Shown: positions 36,069 to 46,378, numbered from the stretch's first letter. The stretch is DNA of 64,000 bases from Brachyspira murdochii DSM 12563 (GCF_000092845.1 NC_014150.1:1979510-2043509), one strand, 5' to 3'. Numbers and translations: made by a program. The notes: generated from the letters alone by a model not told the origin.

Positions 36069-36098
36069 AAAGCCTCTATCTCTTTATAGGGGCTTTTT
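36069..36098 (+). terminator. Terminator after dapH
   Basis: AAAGCCTCTAT (36069-36079) pairs with ATAGGGGCTTT (36086-36096) and is followed by T residues. It ends the dap operon. Confidence 0.85.
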
Positions 36099-36212
36099 AT
36101 ATGGGGATTAGGTCAGATTTTTTCTTAAAACATATTGGTTTATAATTATTTTTTACAAATATAAAAATATATAAGTTATAAATATATATTTAATATTTAT
36201 GAGGATTAATAT

Positions 36213-36854
36213 ATGATTATTATAAAAAGAAAAATAATTTTTATATTTATATTATTGATATTATTTTCTTTTAATCTTTTTGCCAATTTTAAATTTGGAA
36301 TTAGTCCTAGACTTGGTGCAGATATAAATATAGCTGAAACAAGAAATTATAACAGCGTATTATTAGATCCAAGATTAGATATAAATTTTCAAATAGGTTA
36401 CGGATTTAAATTAAGTGATATTAACTTATTAAGCGGTATAGATCTTTTATTTGATTTTGGTATTAATGAACATATGATATCTGTAATTGATAAGAATACA
36501 TCTTTAATTAATAGAGTAACTTCTTTGGGAATATATACAGGGCTTGCTTTAAAATTTGATTTAAGTAAAAACAATCAAAATTTTCTTGTAGGTATATCTT
36601 CAGGAGTACAGTTTAATCCTTTAATAAATACAGATTATAAATCAGTTCCTATATCTCCTTATATAAGATTATCATTTGAAAGAAAATTTTTTGAAACTGA
36701 GAAAACAGATTTTATTGCAGGTATTCATTTTTACTATGAGAATATGATTTTTAATGTTAATGATATGAATAGTCTATTTTCATACCATAGTACTAAACAA
36801 TATCATTCAGTAGGTTTAATGTTTAGTTTTGGATTTTTCTTTGAGAATAGATAA
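36213..36854 (+). CDS. Predicted outer-membrane beta-barrel protein
   Basis: The 213-residue product has a basic n-region (IIIKRK) and a hydrophobic signal (about 8-21) ending NLFANF. Barrel-like strands follow (FKFGISPRLGADINIA, LLDPRLDINFQIGYGF, LGIYTGLALKFDLS), with a late VGLMFSFGFFFENR close to the C-terminus. No catalytic motif is visible. The layout resembles the barrel at 31345, but sequence identity is low by eye. It lies between two terminators (36069 and 36897), so it is monocistronic. Function unknown. Confidence 0.7.
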   Translation: MIIIKRKIIFIFILLILFSFNLFANFKFGISPRLGADINIAETRNYNSVLLDPRLDINFQIGYGFKLSDINLLSGIDLLFDFGINEHMISVIDKNTSLINRVTSLGIYTGLALKFDLSKNNQNFLVGISSGVQFNPLINTDYKSVPISPYIRLSFERKFFETEKTDFIAGIHFYYENMIFNVNDMNSLFSYHSTKQYHSVGLMFSFGFFFENR

Positions 36855-36896
36855 TAAACAAGTTAATGATAATTAAATAAAAAATATAAATTAATT

Positions 36897-36934
36897 AAGG
36901 TGCTTACTTAAATAAAGTTGGCACCTTTTTTTAT
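36897..36934 (+). terminator. Terminator after the barrel gene
   Basis: AAGGTGC (36897-36903) pairs with GCACCTT (36921-36927), followed by a run of seven T. Confidence 0.8.
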
Positions 36935-37015
36935 TGCATTATAATTATTATTGGGAGTGTTGGTGGGCTTAGAAAATCATAATCTAAAAATAGTTAAACT
37001 TTTTTATAATAAAAA

Positions 37016-37043
37016 TTGACAAATTAAATATTTTTGGTAAAAT
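37016..37043 (+). promoter_or_regulatory. Promoter for the aminotransferase gene
   Basis: TTGACA (37016-37021) and TAAAAT (37038-37043) with a 16-bp spacer. The gene at 37133 therefore has its own promoter and is not part of the dap operon transcript. Confidence 0.6.
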
Positions 37044-37132
37044 ATATAGATTATTATATATAATATTATTGTATATAATATTATATCTGAATATCGAATA
37101 TATTAATTAAAAAAATACCTATGGAGAAAGTT

Positions 37133-38266
37133 ATGGAACTCAATAAAAATATACTTCAAGTACCTTACTCTCTTATAAGGGAACTTACAGAAAAAGCACA
37201 AAAAAAAGAAAATGCTATAATGCTTACGATAGGCGAACCAGACTTAATGCCTCCAAAAGAACTTATTGATTACGGCTGTCAGTATGCTCAAACACATGCT
37301 CTAACTTATACTCAGTCTGGCGGAAGCGAGCATTTAAGAAGTTTAGTTGCAAAGCACTATAATAAATATTACGGCTCTGATGTTAATGCTAATAATGTTA
37401 CTATGCATATAGGATCTATGGAAGGTATATCATCAGTATTTAGAACTATACTTAATATAGATGATGAAGTTATAATACCTACTCCATTTTTCTCTCCTTA
37501 TGAGCAGGCTGTAAAACTTTCTTACGGTAAGCCAGTATTTTTGGATACTAGAGATGATCATTTGGTATTAAAGCCAGAAAATATAGAAAGAGTTATTACT
37601 AATAAAACTAAAGCTATACTATTCAGCAATCCGGGCAATCCTTCCGGATATATGCTAAAAAAAGAGGAGATGGATGAGCTTGTAAAATACTTTGAGAAAA
37701 AAGATATTTTTATTATAGCTGATGAAATATATTCTGCTATATCATTTTATCCTTTTACATCATTTGCTTCATATCCTTCAATAAAAGACAAAGTTATAGT
37801 ATTAAATGGTTTTTCAAAATCGCATTCTATGACTGGCTGGAGAATAGGATACAGTATAGCACCTGAAGAAGTAAGAAAATATATAGTTAATGCAAGCTTT
37901 AACAATGTAGGAAGTATGGTTTCTCTTTCATGTGCTATAGCAGAGTATGCTTTAGAAAACTATCCTATAATAGAGAGTTTCAGAGATATTTATAAAGAAC
38001 GTGCCTTCTTCTTAGCCAAAGAATTAAACGATTTAGGATTTGATGTGATAGAGCCGAGAGGAGCATTTTATTTATTTGTAGGCTATTCTAAATTTTCAAA
38101 TGAGCCTTCACTCGATTTTTCTCTTAAGCTTTTAGATAATACAGGAGTTGCTGTAGTACCGGGTGTTGCTTTCGGAAGTGAAAATTATTTTAGAATAGCT
38201 TTAACTCAGGATATACCTTTATTAAAAGAAGCTGCTAAAAAAATAAAAGAGTTCATAACTAAATAA
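37133..38266 (+). CDS. Class I/II aminotransferase, possible N-acetyl-L,L-DAP aminotransferase (PatA type)
   Basis: PLP-dependent fold-type I aminotransferase of about 377 residues: TIGEPDLMPP (about 33-42), the SNPGNPSGYM block (about 164-173) with substrate-binding Asn, IADEIYSAI (about 198-206) and SFSKSHSMTGWRIGY-like NGFSKSHSMTGWR (about 225-237) with the PLP Lys. I use the ATG at 37133, since GGAG lies 6 nt upstream. The ATG at 37121 overlaps that site. The dap operon just upstream lacks the aminotransferase that the acetylase pathway requires, so this is a good candidate, though aspartate or other substrates are possible. Confidence 0.85.
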   Translation: MELNKNILQVPYSLIRELTEKAQKKENAIMLTIGEPDLMPPKELIDYGCQYAQTHALTYTQSGGSEHLRSLVAKHYNKYYGSDVNANNVTMHIGSMEGISSVFRTILNIDDEVIIPTPFFSPYEQAVKLSYGKPVFLDTRDDHLVLKPENIERVITNKTKAILFSNPGNPSGYMLKKEEMDELVKYFEKKDIFIIADEIYSAISFYPFTSFASYPSIKDKVIVLNGFSKSHSMTGWRIGYSIAPEEVRKYIVNASFNNVGSMVSLSCAIAEYALENYPIIESFRDIYKERAFFLAKELNDLGFDVIEPRGAFYLFVGYSKFSNEPSLDFSLKLLDNTGVAVVPGVAFGSENYFRIALTQDIPLLKEAAKKIKEFITK

Positions 38267-38277
38267 TAAATATTATT

Positions 38278-38316
38278 AAAGCAAAGTGTATATATATTAT
38301 ATACTTTGCTTTTTAT
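38278..38316 (+). terminator. Terminator after the aminotransferase gene
   Basis: AAAGCAAAGT (38278-38287) pairs with ACTTTGCTTT (38303-38312). The stem extends through TATAT/ATATA, with a T run following. Confidence 0.85.
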
Positions 38317-38456
38317 TTTTTAAAAACTAAATATTTAAGAAAATATAAAAAAATAATACTATTTAATAGTGAATTAATATGCATTCATTTTATAATTAAT
38401 AATTTTTTATTTATAAGTAAACTAATACATACTTTTTTGATATAAATAAATTAAAA

Positions 38457-39430
38457 TTATCTTATTGTATTAAGTATACGATTTCTTAGTCCATCTCTAT
38501 ATTTTTTGATTGGAATAAACCATACTATCTTGTCAATCGCTTTTTTTATAAAATTTGATAATCTGTTTAAACTATTATTTATTGAAATATTTCTATTGCT
38601 AATAAAATAAATATTATCTTTCATTATATCTATTTCCTCATAGCCTACATTATAATATTTTTTTTCTGCATTGTTTAAAAACATCTTAATCTCTTTAAAA
38701 TAATTTATTGTCAATTCTCTTGATTCAGACAAAGCATCTTTATATATATTGCATCTATCTATATCATTTAATATATTTCCTGAATATTCTACTGGTTTGT
38801 ATTTCAAATAATCAAACTTATTTGCAAATTTTCCATATACAATTACTTTTTTTTTCATCAATGTTGCCCAATATGCAGCATGATAAGAATTTGTTAATAT
38901 TATATTTGAAGTTAATATAAAATTAATAATACTTTCTATGCTATCACAATTTTCTATAGTTTCATATTCATTAAACACCTTTTTAAATGATAAATGTTTT
39001 ATTACTCCAATATCTCTTTTAATTAATCTATAATTGTTATCAAAATATGGTATCATACAAGTAGCACAAGGTATATATCTTACTTTAGATTCATGATTAT
39101 AGTCTCTAATTGACAATAATTTAACTCTATCTAATCTAATATTTTCATTTATTTTTCATATGGTCTTTTATGAAAACCTAATGACCAAAATATAACATTA
39201 TCAGATAAATCTAATACTTTATTTATATTATAATTAAATAGCTCACAATTATCTAATAATCCGCCGCCTCCTATAATAACAGTATCTGATTTTTTTATAA
39301 TATCAAAGTTAATATTTGTAATATTATGTATATGAATGTTGTATTTATACAATTCTTGAAAAAAATTATAATATCCGCATAAAGTATCACCGGTATTATT
39401 ATAATCTATATAATGTATATAATGCAGCAT
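38457..39430 (-). pseudogene. Polysaccharide pyruvyltransferase-like gene split in a homopolymer
   Basis: The N-terminal piece (39430-39149, 93 residues) shows NTGDTLCGYYNFF and SDTVIIGGGGLLDN, the opening of polysaccharide pyruvyltransferase/CsaB-type proteins. The C-terminal piece (from about 39140 to 38457) continues the family with LLSIRDYNHESKVRYIPCA and LTSNIILTNSYHAAYWATL. The frames meet at a run of five T on the plus strand (39152-39156). Adding one base there joins them into a single protein of about 324 residues reading PYEKINENIRLDRVKLLSI. This is either a phase-variable gene or a recent inactivation. Function would be surface glycan modification. Confidence 0.8.
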
Positions 39431-39455
39431 ATATATATTCCTTTATTAAAATAAA

Positions 39456-39492
39456 GACCGCCTACTATAAAAGCAAGCGGCCGTTTTTATTT
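39456..39492. terminator. Possible bidirectional terminator
   Basis: ACCGC (39457-39461) and GCGG (39477-39480) can pair over a 15-nt loop, with T runs on both sides. It lies between the pyruvyltransferase start and the end of the oxidoreductase operon on the minus strand. The stem is short. Confidence 0.45.
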
Positions 39493-39519
39493 TTTATTCT
39501 AATTCTTAGCTTTAACTAA

Positions 39520-41784
39520 TTATAGAAGAGGACTTTCATGCATAGCTTTTAAGCGATACCATCTTCTATCAACTTCTTTTTGGAATGCATCAAGTAAGTC
39601 TTGATGTTTAAGAAGGTGTTTAGTTTTACCCATCATTTTAAGCCATTCAGTAACAGGCTGTTTTTTATCATCAGCTACCATATTAGTGATAGTAGTGATA
39701 CCATGTTCTATTTCATACAATGGGAAGAAACAGCAGTCAACAGCAGCTTTGATAACATCTTTACCCATGTCATCTGGAGATTTCCAGTTTAATGGACAAG
39801 CAATAAGAAGTTTAACAAAAGCAGTACCATGATGGTTAGCATACCATTGAGCTTTAGCAGCTTTTTTAACTAAATCTAATGGATAAGCTTCACAGCCGGT
39901 AGCAACATAAGGGATATGACATCCAGCAAATATTTGAGCTACATCTTTGTGGTTGAATTGTTTACCAACTTCAGCTTTACCAACGTTAGAAGTAGAAGTT
40001 CTGTGTCCCAATGGAGTAGAGAATGATAATTGGTTACCAGTGTTCATGTATCCTTCATTATCATATTCTAATATAATCATTTTGTGATTTCTTATAGCAG
40101 CACCAATAGAAGGTCCCATACCTATGTCATGACCGCCGTCTCCAGTAACCATTATGAAAGTAGGATCTTCTGGTCCTTCGATTTCACCTCTTCTTTTTCT
40201 TTCATGATACATTTCTACTATACCAGAAAGAGTAGCAGCACCATTTTGGAACAAGTTGTGAACATAAGTAGTTCTGTAAGAGCTGTAAGGATAACCTGTA
40301 GTAACAACCATAGAACAACCAGTATGTACCAAAAGAACAACTTCGCCTTCTATACCTTTCATGAAAGTATTGATACCAGAGAAAATACCGCAGCCGTTAC
40401 AAGCACCATGACCTTGAGCATAACGATAAGCTTTACCAGTTAATTCTCTAAGAGGAGGAGTTTTAACTTCAAGTTTATGAGTTTGTTCATTCATAGTAAC
40501 AGTGATGCCGGATTTTTGGCTTTCCAAAGTAAGAGGTTCATGTATAGGTTTCATTTTAACATTAGGATCGCCCATATATTGTTCTAAGTAAGAATGTTTT
40601 TCTACAGAACCTGGATTAGCTAATTCTTTCAAACCTAAATCGAATAATTCTTTAGCTTTTTCCAAAGTAAACTCAGTACCGCCAAGACCATAAACTCTGC
40701 TAACGATAGAAGATTTGTTATTAGGATCATTTTTAAGAGCAGCTCTGATTTCGGTAGACATATTACCGCCCATACCAGAGTATGAATCTTGTCTGTCTCC
40801 TACAACAACTACTTTAACATTAGCAAGTAATTTTTGTAATTCTTTTTCTGGGAAAGGACGAATTTGAGTAATAGCAAAAGCACCAATTTTAAGATTAGGA
40901 TTAGCTTTTCTCATTTCATCAACAGCCAAAGTACCAGTTTCATAAGCAGAACCGCAAAGCATTAAAGCTACTTCAGCATCTTCCATATTGTAAGTTTCTA
41001 TAGGAGAGTATTTTCTTCCAGAGAAAGAAGCAAACTCTTCAAATACATCTAAAATTATAGCACGAGCATCTTCTAAAGCTTGAGAAAGCTGTAATTTACT
41101 TCCTGTTAATTCATCTTCATTCATGTAAGGTCCGATTGTAACAGGATTTTTTCCAGGTTCAACAGAAGTAACTTCTGGAGTATATTTACCTAAGAAATCC
41201 TGAACATCTTTATCATTTTTGAATAGGTGAATTTTTTTCTTTTGGTGAGAAGTAAAGAAACCGTCAGAAGAAACTATAATAGGTAATTTAGCTCTTTCAG
41301 CGATTTTCAAAGCAAAGATATTGAAGTCATAAACCATTTGAGTAGTATGAGCCATAATGATAATCCAACCAGTGTTAAGAGCCATCATTATGTCGGATTG
41401 GTCACATTTAATGTCTAGCGGACCAGAAACTGTTCTGTTTACAACATTTAATACCATAGGGAATCTAGTACCTGATTGTACAGGTAATTGCTCCATAGCA
41501 AAAAGAAGACCGTTAGCAGAAGTAGCATTAAATACTCTTCCTCCTGCAGTAGCAGCACCGTAACATATACCTGCAGCACCATGTTCACCATCACCAGGTA
41601 TCATGCATACTGTGTGTCTTCCGTTAGCTTTCATTTCGTCTAAGTACTCAGCAATCTGAGTAGAAGGCGTAATTGGGTAATAACCCATAACGTGATAATT
41701 GATTTGAGCGGCTGCAATGGCTGCTAATTCATTACCACTTTCAAGTATGTTTTCTTGTTCAGCAAGATTATATTTATTAGCCAT
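39520..41784 (-). CDS. 2-oxoacid:ferredoxin oxidoreductase, alpha-beta fusion
   Basis: Oxidative decarboxylation of a 2-oxoacid (probably pyruvate) with ferredoxin as acceptor. The 754-residue chain joins a PorA-type alpha half (GNELAAIAAAQINYHVMGYY from about 17; DIKCDQSDIMM about 124) with a PorB-type beta half. The beta half has Cys residues in HGACNGCG (about 459-466), HTGCSMV (about 486) and the thiamine diphosphate motif GDGGHDIGMG (about 550-559) followed by YDNEGYMNTGNQ (about 579-590). The gamma-delta partner is encoded immediately upstream (14 bp), so the enzyme is a two-polypeptide version of the four-subunit complex. Substrate is inferred. Confidence 0.9.
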   Translation of the reverse strand: MANKYNLAEQENILESGNELAAIAAAQINYHVMGYYPITPSTQIAEYLDEMKANGRHTVCMIPGDGEHGAAGICYGAATAGGRVFNATSANGLLFAMEQLPVQSGTRFPMVLNVVNRTVSGPLDIKCDQSDIMMALNTGWIIIMAHTTQMVYDFNIFALKIAERAKLPIIVSSDGFFTSHQKKKIHLFKNDKDVQDFLGKYTPEVTSVEPGKNPVTIGPYMNEDELTGSKLQLSQALEDARAIILDVFEEFASFSGRKYSPIETYNMEDAEVALMLCGSAYETGTLAVDEMRKANPNLKIGAFAITQIRPFPEKELQKLLANVKVVVVGDRQDSYSGMGGNMSTEIRAALKNDPNNKSSIVSRVYGLGGTEFTLEKAKELFDLGLKELANPGSVEKHSYLEQYMGDPNVKMKPIHEPLTLESQKSGITVTMNEQTHKLEVKTPPLRELTGKAYRYAQGHGACNGCGIFSGINTFMKGIEGEVVLLVHTGCSMVVTTGYPYSSYRTTYVHNLFQNGAATLSGIVEMYHERKRRGEIEGPEDPTFIMVTGDGGHDIGMGPSIGAAIRNHKMIILEYDNEGYMNTGNQLSFSTPLGHRTSTSNVGKAEVGKQFNHKDVAQIFAGCHIPYVATGCEAYPLDLVKKAAKAQWYANHHGTAFVKLLIACPLNWKSPDDMGKDVIKAAVDCCFFPLYEIEHGITTITNMVADDKKQPVTEWLKMMGKTKHLLKHQDLLDAFQKEVDRRWYRLKAMHESPLL

Positions 41785-41798
41785 TTATTCGCTCCTTA

Positions 41799-42833
41799 TT
41801 ATTTTTTATAACGACTGTATGTAAGTTCTGGTACATTGCATTCTGCTTCTACTTCAATTCTTAAAGCTTGTTCTTCTTTAGGATATTGTTTAGCAGCATA
41901 AGGTCCTTTAGGACAAGCTCTTACGCATTTTAAGCAGCCTTTACAATATTGATAATCAATACCCATCATATTCATAGCTATTTTGCTTGCATCTTTTCTG
42001 TCTGGTCCTTTTTCCCAAACTATACAAAGGTCTGGACAAACAACTTCACAGTTAGCACAGTCAATACAGTTTTTAGGATTGAATACTGGAATATGACCTG
42101 TACGAGTTACTTGTAAATCTTTTAGAGTAGAGTTGCCAGCGGCACTTATATAACCGCCTGTCAATTGGTTGTTTTTACCATAAACAGGTTCTGGTTTTTT
42201 ATAAGGTATATAAGGATATTTTCCGTCTGCAGGGAAATCTTTAACTACAGATTCGCTTCCGCCTTTTCTGAAAGCTTCAATATTAGGTTCTACTAATTCA
42301 GCTTTTCTTCCGCCGAATTGTTTTCTGATTTGCTCTTCAAATTTAGCAGAATCTATAAAATCAAGCTGATTAACCATAGCACCCATTATGATAGTATTAG
42401 CTGCCTGAGAAGGAAGTTTTAAATCATTAGCGATTTTTATAGCATCAACACAAACTACTTTACCGCCATGTAATTTAGCAAAGTCTCTTGCTTCATCAGG
42501 AGTTTTATTAGTATTGAAGATAACAATAGCATCTTCTTTAACACCAGCTAAAGTAAGTGGGTTTTTAAGAAGATTCATGTGGAATACTGCCACAACATGT
42601 GGTTCTTCTACAGTAGAGTTCACTCTAACTTCTTCTTCTGAGAATCTTACAAAAGATTTAACAGGTGAACCTTTTTTTTCTGAACCATAGCTAGAGAATG
42701 CAGCACCATAGAAACCTTGTGATAAAACGCCTACTTCTGCAAGCATTTTACCTGCACTATTAGCACCCATTCCACCGATACTTTCGAGACGTATCTCGAA
42801 AAAGCCTAAATCATTGACTTTTGGGAGTTTCAC
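41799..42833 (-). CDS. 2-oxoacid:ferredoxin oxidoreductase, gamma-delta fusion
   Basis: The 344-residue product combines a PorG-type gamma domain (FEIRLESIGGMGANSAGKML, about 12-31) with a PorD-type ferredoxin domain. The latter carries two 4Fe-4S motifs, CIDCANCEVVCP (about 257-268) and CKGCLKCVRACP (about 298-309). It passes electrons from the thiamine site of the alpha-beta chain to ferredoxin, which Rnf could re-oxidise. The start is a GTG with GGAG 9 nt upstream. It is the first gene of a two-gene operon with the alpha-beta chain. Confidence 0.9.
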   Translation of the reverse strand: MKLPKVNDLGFFEIRLESIGGMGANSAGKMLAEVGVLSQGFYGAAFSSYGSEKKGSPVKSFVRFSEEEVRVNSTVEEPHVVAVFHMNLLKNPLTLAGVKEDAIVIFNTNKTPDEARDFAKLHGGKVVCVDAIKIANDLKLPSQAANTIIMGAMVNQLDFIDSAKFEEQIRKQFGGRKAELVEPNIEAFRKGGSESVVKDFPADGKYPYIPYKKPEPVYGKNNQLTGGYISAAGNSTLKDLQVTRTGHIPVFNPKNCIDCANCEVVCPDLCIVWEKGPDRKDASKIAMNMMGIDYQYCKGCLKCVRACPKGPYAAKQYPKEEQALRIEVEAECNVPELTYSRYKK

Positions 42834-43048
42834 GATTTTTTTCTCCTTTATTTAAATTAAAATGAGATTTTGGGAATAACATTAAAAGTATAAATTTTAA
42901 TATACTGTCAACGTTTATATATTGTACTACAAAAAAGATAAAAGTCAAATTCATTATAGTTATTTTACTATACAATGTATTTTTTTCCAAAAAAAATATT
43001 ATTTAAAACAAAAAATACTATATATACGTATAAAAATATGAAAATAAT

Positions 43049-43077
43049 TTGACATTACATATTTAAAATAATATACT
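43049..43077 (+). promoter_or_regulatory. Promoter for the chemoreceptor gene
   Basis: TTGACA (43049-43054) and TATACT (43072-43077), spacer 17 bp. The gene starts about 53 bp downstream with AAGGA as ribosome binding site. Confidence 0.7.
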
Positions 43078-43129
43078 AATAGTTATACTATTCAAAGAAA
43101 TAAGCCCATATATAAATAAGGATTATCTT

Positions 43130-44974
43130 ATGAAAAAGAGATTTAACAGCTTATCTGTACAAATTCCAATAGTCGTAAATATTTTTATAGCAGTTCTTCT
43201 TTTTGTATCCATTTTTACTTTATTAAAAATGTCAAGCAAAGCAATAGACGATGCTTCATACAATGGATTTGCAACTACTATAAAAGGATACTCTACATTT
43301 TTTGATTCATTAGTTGAAAATCAATTAATATTATCAGACACGTATTCATCTTTTACATTTGTTATAAACTATATGCAAAATAGAAATGCGGAAGATGAAG
43401 CTAATATGCTTTCTGTATTAAAATTAATGTCTGCTAAAAATCCGTATGTAAAAAGTTTGGCATTGCTAGAAAAAGACGGAACAATAATGAATAACTCCGA
43501 AGGTAATAATACCGATGTAGGAAAAAATGTATCTAGTTTATACTCTGATTTATGGAGAAAATATGATGCTGTAAAAAAGCCTACTCTATCAGATTCTATA
43601 TATAAAGACTCTGATGGAAAGTGGATTACTGTTATTATATCTCCAATAACTTCAAGGACTGATAATAGTTACTTAGGAGGATTATTAGTAGTATTAGACT
43701 GGCAGAAAGTTATAGATGAAGTATCTGAAACTGCAGGAGAGGTTCTTACTCATTGGATAAGATTATGGGTATTTAATAAAGATACTTTGCTTGTAATGCA
43801 TAATGTGCCTAGCGAGGTTGGAAAACTTGCTCCTGTAGAAGTAAAAACAATTGTTAATAATACAGAAGGAAAATTGGAATTCCAAAATGACGGTATGACT
43901 AAAGTATGCTTGTATACAAGTATTAAAAATCAGCCTTGGAAAGTAGCTTTCTCTATGCCTCTTAGCTTTATAGAACAGGAAAGCTCAAGAATATTAAAAG
44001 TAGGTATTGTAATAGGGGTTGTAGGAATTATATTAAGTTTTGTAGTAGGTTTCTTGTATATAAGGAACTTAATGAGCCCTCTAAAGATACTCGTTGAAGA
44101 AGCTGAAGAGATGTCTGAAGGTAAATTTATACTTAGACAATTTAGATTTAAGAAAAATGAAATAGGTGATATTGCTTATTCATTTAAGCATATGAGAGAT
44201 GCTTTATCAAAAATAATTAATGAAGTTAATGATACTTCAGAAAAAATAAATAATGCAGCTTTAACTCTTACTAATGGAAGTGATGACTTATCTTCAAGAA
44301 CAGAAGCTCAAGCTGCTAGTCTTGAAGAGACTTCATCTGCTATAGAAGAGATGGCTTCTACTATAAAATCATCTGCTTCGCATTCTGTTGAAGGAAATGA
44401 TATGATGATGGCTTCTAGGGATGCAGTTGAAAATGGTGCTAATGTAATTGCCGAAACTACTAAAAATATAGAAGAAGTTTATGAAGCAAGTGAAAAAATA
44501 AAAAATATTACTAAAACTATAGAAGACATTGCATTTCAGACTAATATACTTGCTCTTAATGCTTCAGTAGAGGCAGCACGGGCAGGTGATCAGGGAAGAG
44601 GTTTTGCTGTAGTAGCAAGCGAGGTAAGAAACTTGGCTCAAAACTCTCAGGCTTCTGCTAAAGATATAACTTTGCTTATAGAAAATATATACGATAAGAT
44701 TAATAAATCTGCAGAAACAGCCAGAGAATCACAAAAGATATTTGATGATATACAATCAAAAATAGAAAGCACTGCAAAAATAATGCAGGAAATAAGTACT
44801 ACAGCAGTAGAACAGCAGACTGGAGTAGATCAGGTAAATATTGCAGTATCAAAGATAGATGGTATTACTCAGCAAAATGCTTCTTTAGTTGATGAAACCA
44901 GTACATCTGCTAAAGAACTATTAGAACAGGCTCAAAATCTAAAACAGATTATGACTTTCTTTAAAATGGACTAA
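43130..44974 (+). CDS. Methyl-accepting chemotaxis protein
   Basis: Transmembrane chemoreceptor controlling flagellar motility via CheA/CheW. The 614-residue product has TM1 (about 14-34), a periplasmic double-Cache-like sensor (about 35-285), TM2 (about 289-311), a HAMP domain (about 312-365) and a signalling coiled coil. The latter contains the highly conserved hairpin tip QTNILALNASVEAARAGDQG (about 465-484) and GFAVVASEVRNLA (about 486-498). Methylation regions with Glu/Gln pairs flank it. No CheR-binding pentapeptide is visible at the end (MTFFKMD). The ligand is not predictable. A strong terminator follows. Confidence 0.93.
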   Translation: MKKRFNSLSVQIPIVVNIFIAVLLFVSIFTLLKMSSKAIDDASYNGFATTIKGYSTFFDSLVENQLILSDTYSSFTFVINYMQNRNAEDEANMLSVLKLMSAKNPYVKSLALLEKDGTIMNNSEGNNTDVGKNVSSLYSDLWRKYDAVKKPTLSDSIYKDSDGKWITVIISPITSRTDNSYLGGLLVVLDWQKVIDEVSETAGEVLTHWIRLWVFNKDTLLVMHNVPSEVGKLAPVEVKTIVNNTEGKLEFQNDGMTKVCLYTSIKNQPWKVAFSMPLSFIEQESSRILKVGIVIGVVGIILSFVVGFLYIRNLMSPLKILVEEAEEMSEGKFILRQFRFKKNEIGDIAYSFKHMRDALSKIINEVNDTSEKINNAALTLTNGSDDLSSRTEAQAASLEETSSAIEEMASTIKSSASHSVEGNDMMMASRDAVENGANVIAETTKNIEEVYEASEKIKNITKTIEDIAFQTNILALNASVEAARAGDQGRGFAVVASEVRNLAQNSQASAKDITLLIENIYDKINKSAETARESQKIFDDIQSKIESTAKIMQEISTTAVEQQTGVDQVNIAVSKIDGITQQNASLVDETSTSAKELLEQAQNLKQIMTFFKMD

Positions 44975-45000
44975 ATAATCATTTTTTAATATTTTATGTA

Positions 45001-45052
45001 AAAGATTTTATTGACTATAGTTATTTTATAGTTAATAAAATCTTTACTTTTT
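45001..45052 (+). terminator. Terminator after the chemoreceptor gene
   Basis: AAAGATTTTATT (45001-45012) pairs with AATAAAATCTTT (45033-45044). The stem continues inward through ACTATA/TATAGT, with TTTTT after it: a long AT-rich hairpin. Confidence 0.85.
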
Positions 45053-45193
45053 GCACGTTTTAAATTATTATTATTGCTAATAAAAATTGTAAGTATATGA
45101 TAAAAATAACTTTTTATACATGCTATACATGCATTTTTTATATTTATCTTTCCAAAAAATCTTTATTTTGATAATTTTATTTTAGGATTATTT

Positions 45194-46306
45194 ATGAAAA
45201 ACAATATCACAATAATAACATCAGTTATAATAATTTTATTATCTTCTTATGTTTTAAATGCTCAATCAAAATATACAAATGCTATAATGCCGCCGCTTCC
45301 AAATGCATTTGATATGTTTATAGGAAGAGAAGGTAACAATGAACTTCCGCAATATATAAAGCCGGATTATTTTAGAGATGATTATAAAAGAACTTTGCCA
45401 AATCCTAATGATACTAATTTAAGTTTCTTTCAAAAATACCCATTAGAATTTCATTTAACTACAACTTTTTCATATGCCATACTTACAAATACTTTTAATA
45501 TGAGAGATACATTTGCTACTATTGGTCAAACATTCCATAATGATTATATACAATTTACTGGTTTTATAACAGCATTCGGATATTTTGATACTCATAACCC
45601 AGACACAAAATACGGATATATAAAAGGAAATGCAGGGCTTTATGACGGTGGAGTACAGGCTATATTTGTTGATAGAATATTAGTTTCTGCTAGAGGAAGA
45701 GCTGCTTTTGATATAAATACTACTACTTTTATGTTAATGCCTCACTATTATGACACTACTTTAAACCCTGCTAATATTGATACTCCAGACTATTATATAC
45801 CTCAAGTATTAAACGGACCCGGTATAAGAGTTGGATTTATCGGCAATCATTATGAACTTGCATATTCTCAGGGAGATTTCAGACATAGTATTCCTAAAGC
45901 ATTTTTATTTAGATTTAATATACCGAATATTGAGTTCAGATTTCTTTATGAACATGAAAACAGAAGAGAACCTGAAAATTATCATATATCTTTATTTGAT
46001 TCTCTTGTTCAGGCTTCTGCTACATTCAGATTTCCGCTTATGAATGAAACTATTTGGCTTAATGCTATTGCTGAATACACTTGGAGAGAAAATGATGCTC
46101 ATTATATACGTTTGGAACAGGGTTTTGAATGGTATATGTTAAACATTGCTTTGAGAGAAATGGTGCATATAAAAGACAGAGAAGCTAAGGTTTATTTAGA
46201 ATATGCTGTATTCGGTAAGTTCAAAGCCGGTCCTGCTGAATTTAATCTTGGTTTCCAAGGCTCTACTGACGGAAGATATTATATAGCAGGAAGTGCAAAA
46301 TTATAA
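45194..46306 (+). CDS. Exported protein, probable outer-membrane barrel
   Basis: The 370-residue product has a signal peptide (hydrophobic about 6-21, ending LNAQ), then a Pro/Asn-rich stretch. A long body rich in aromatic beta segments follows (LEFHLTTTFSYAI, YIQFTGFITAFGYF, IEFRFLYEHENR, VQASATFRF, LNAIAEYTW, YLEYAVFGKFKAG). The pattern suits a transmembrane barrel, although the final residues (GSAKL) do not end in Phe. I do not recognise the family. It is followed by a PepSY-like gene 72 bp downstream, perhaps co-transcribed. Confidence 0.7.
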   Translation: MKNNITIITSVIIILLSSYVLNAQSKYTNAIMPPLPNAFDMFIGREGNNELPQYIKPDYFRDDYKRTLPNPNDTNLSFFQKYPLEFHLTTTFSYAILTNTFNMRDTFATIGQTFHNDYIQFTGFITAFGYFDTHNPDTKYGYIKGNAGLYDGGVQAIFVDRILVSARGRAAFDINTTTFMLMPHYYDTTLNPANIDTPDYYIPQVLNGPGIRVGFIGNHYELAYSQGDFRHSIPKAFLFRFNIPNIEFRFLYEHENRREPENYHISLFDSLVQASATFRFPLMNETIWLNAIAEYTWRENDAHYIRLEQGFEWYMLNIALREMVHIKDREAKVYLEYAVFGKFKAGPAEFNLGFQGSTDGRYYIAGSAKL

Positions 46307-46378
46307 AAACTTGTAACTATATTTTTTATAGTGTATAATATACTGAAAATAATTTTTTATATTAAGGGGGATATAAAA

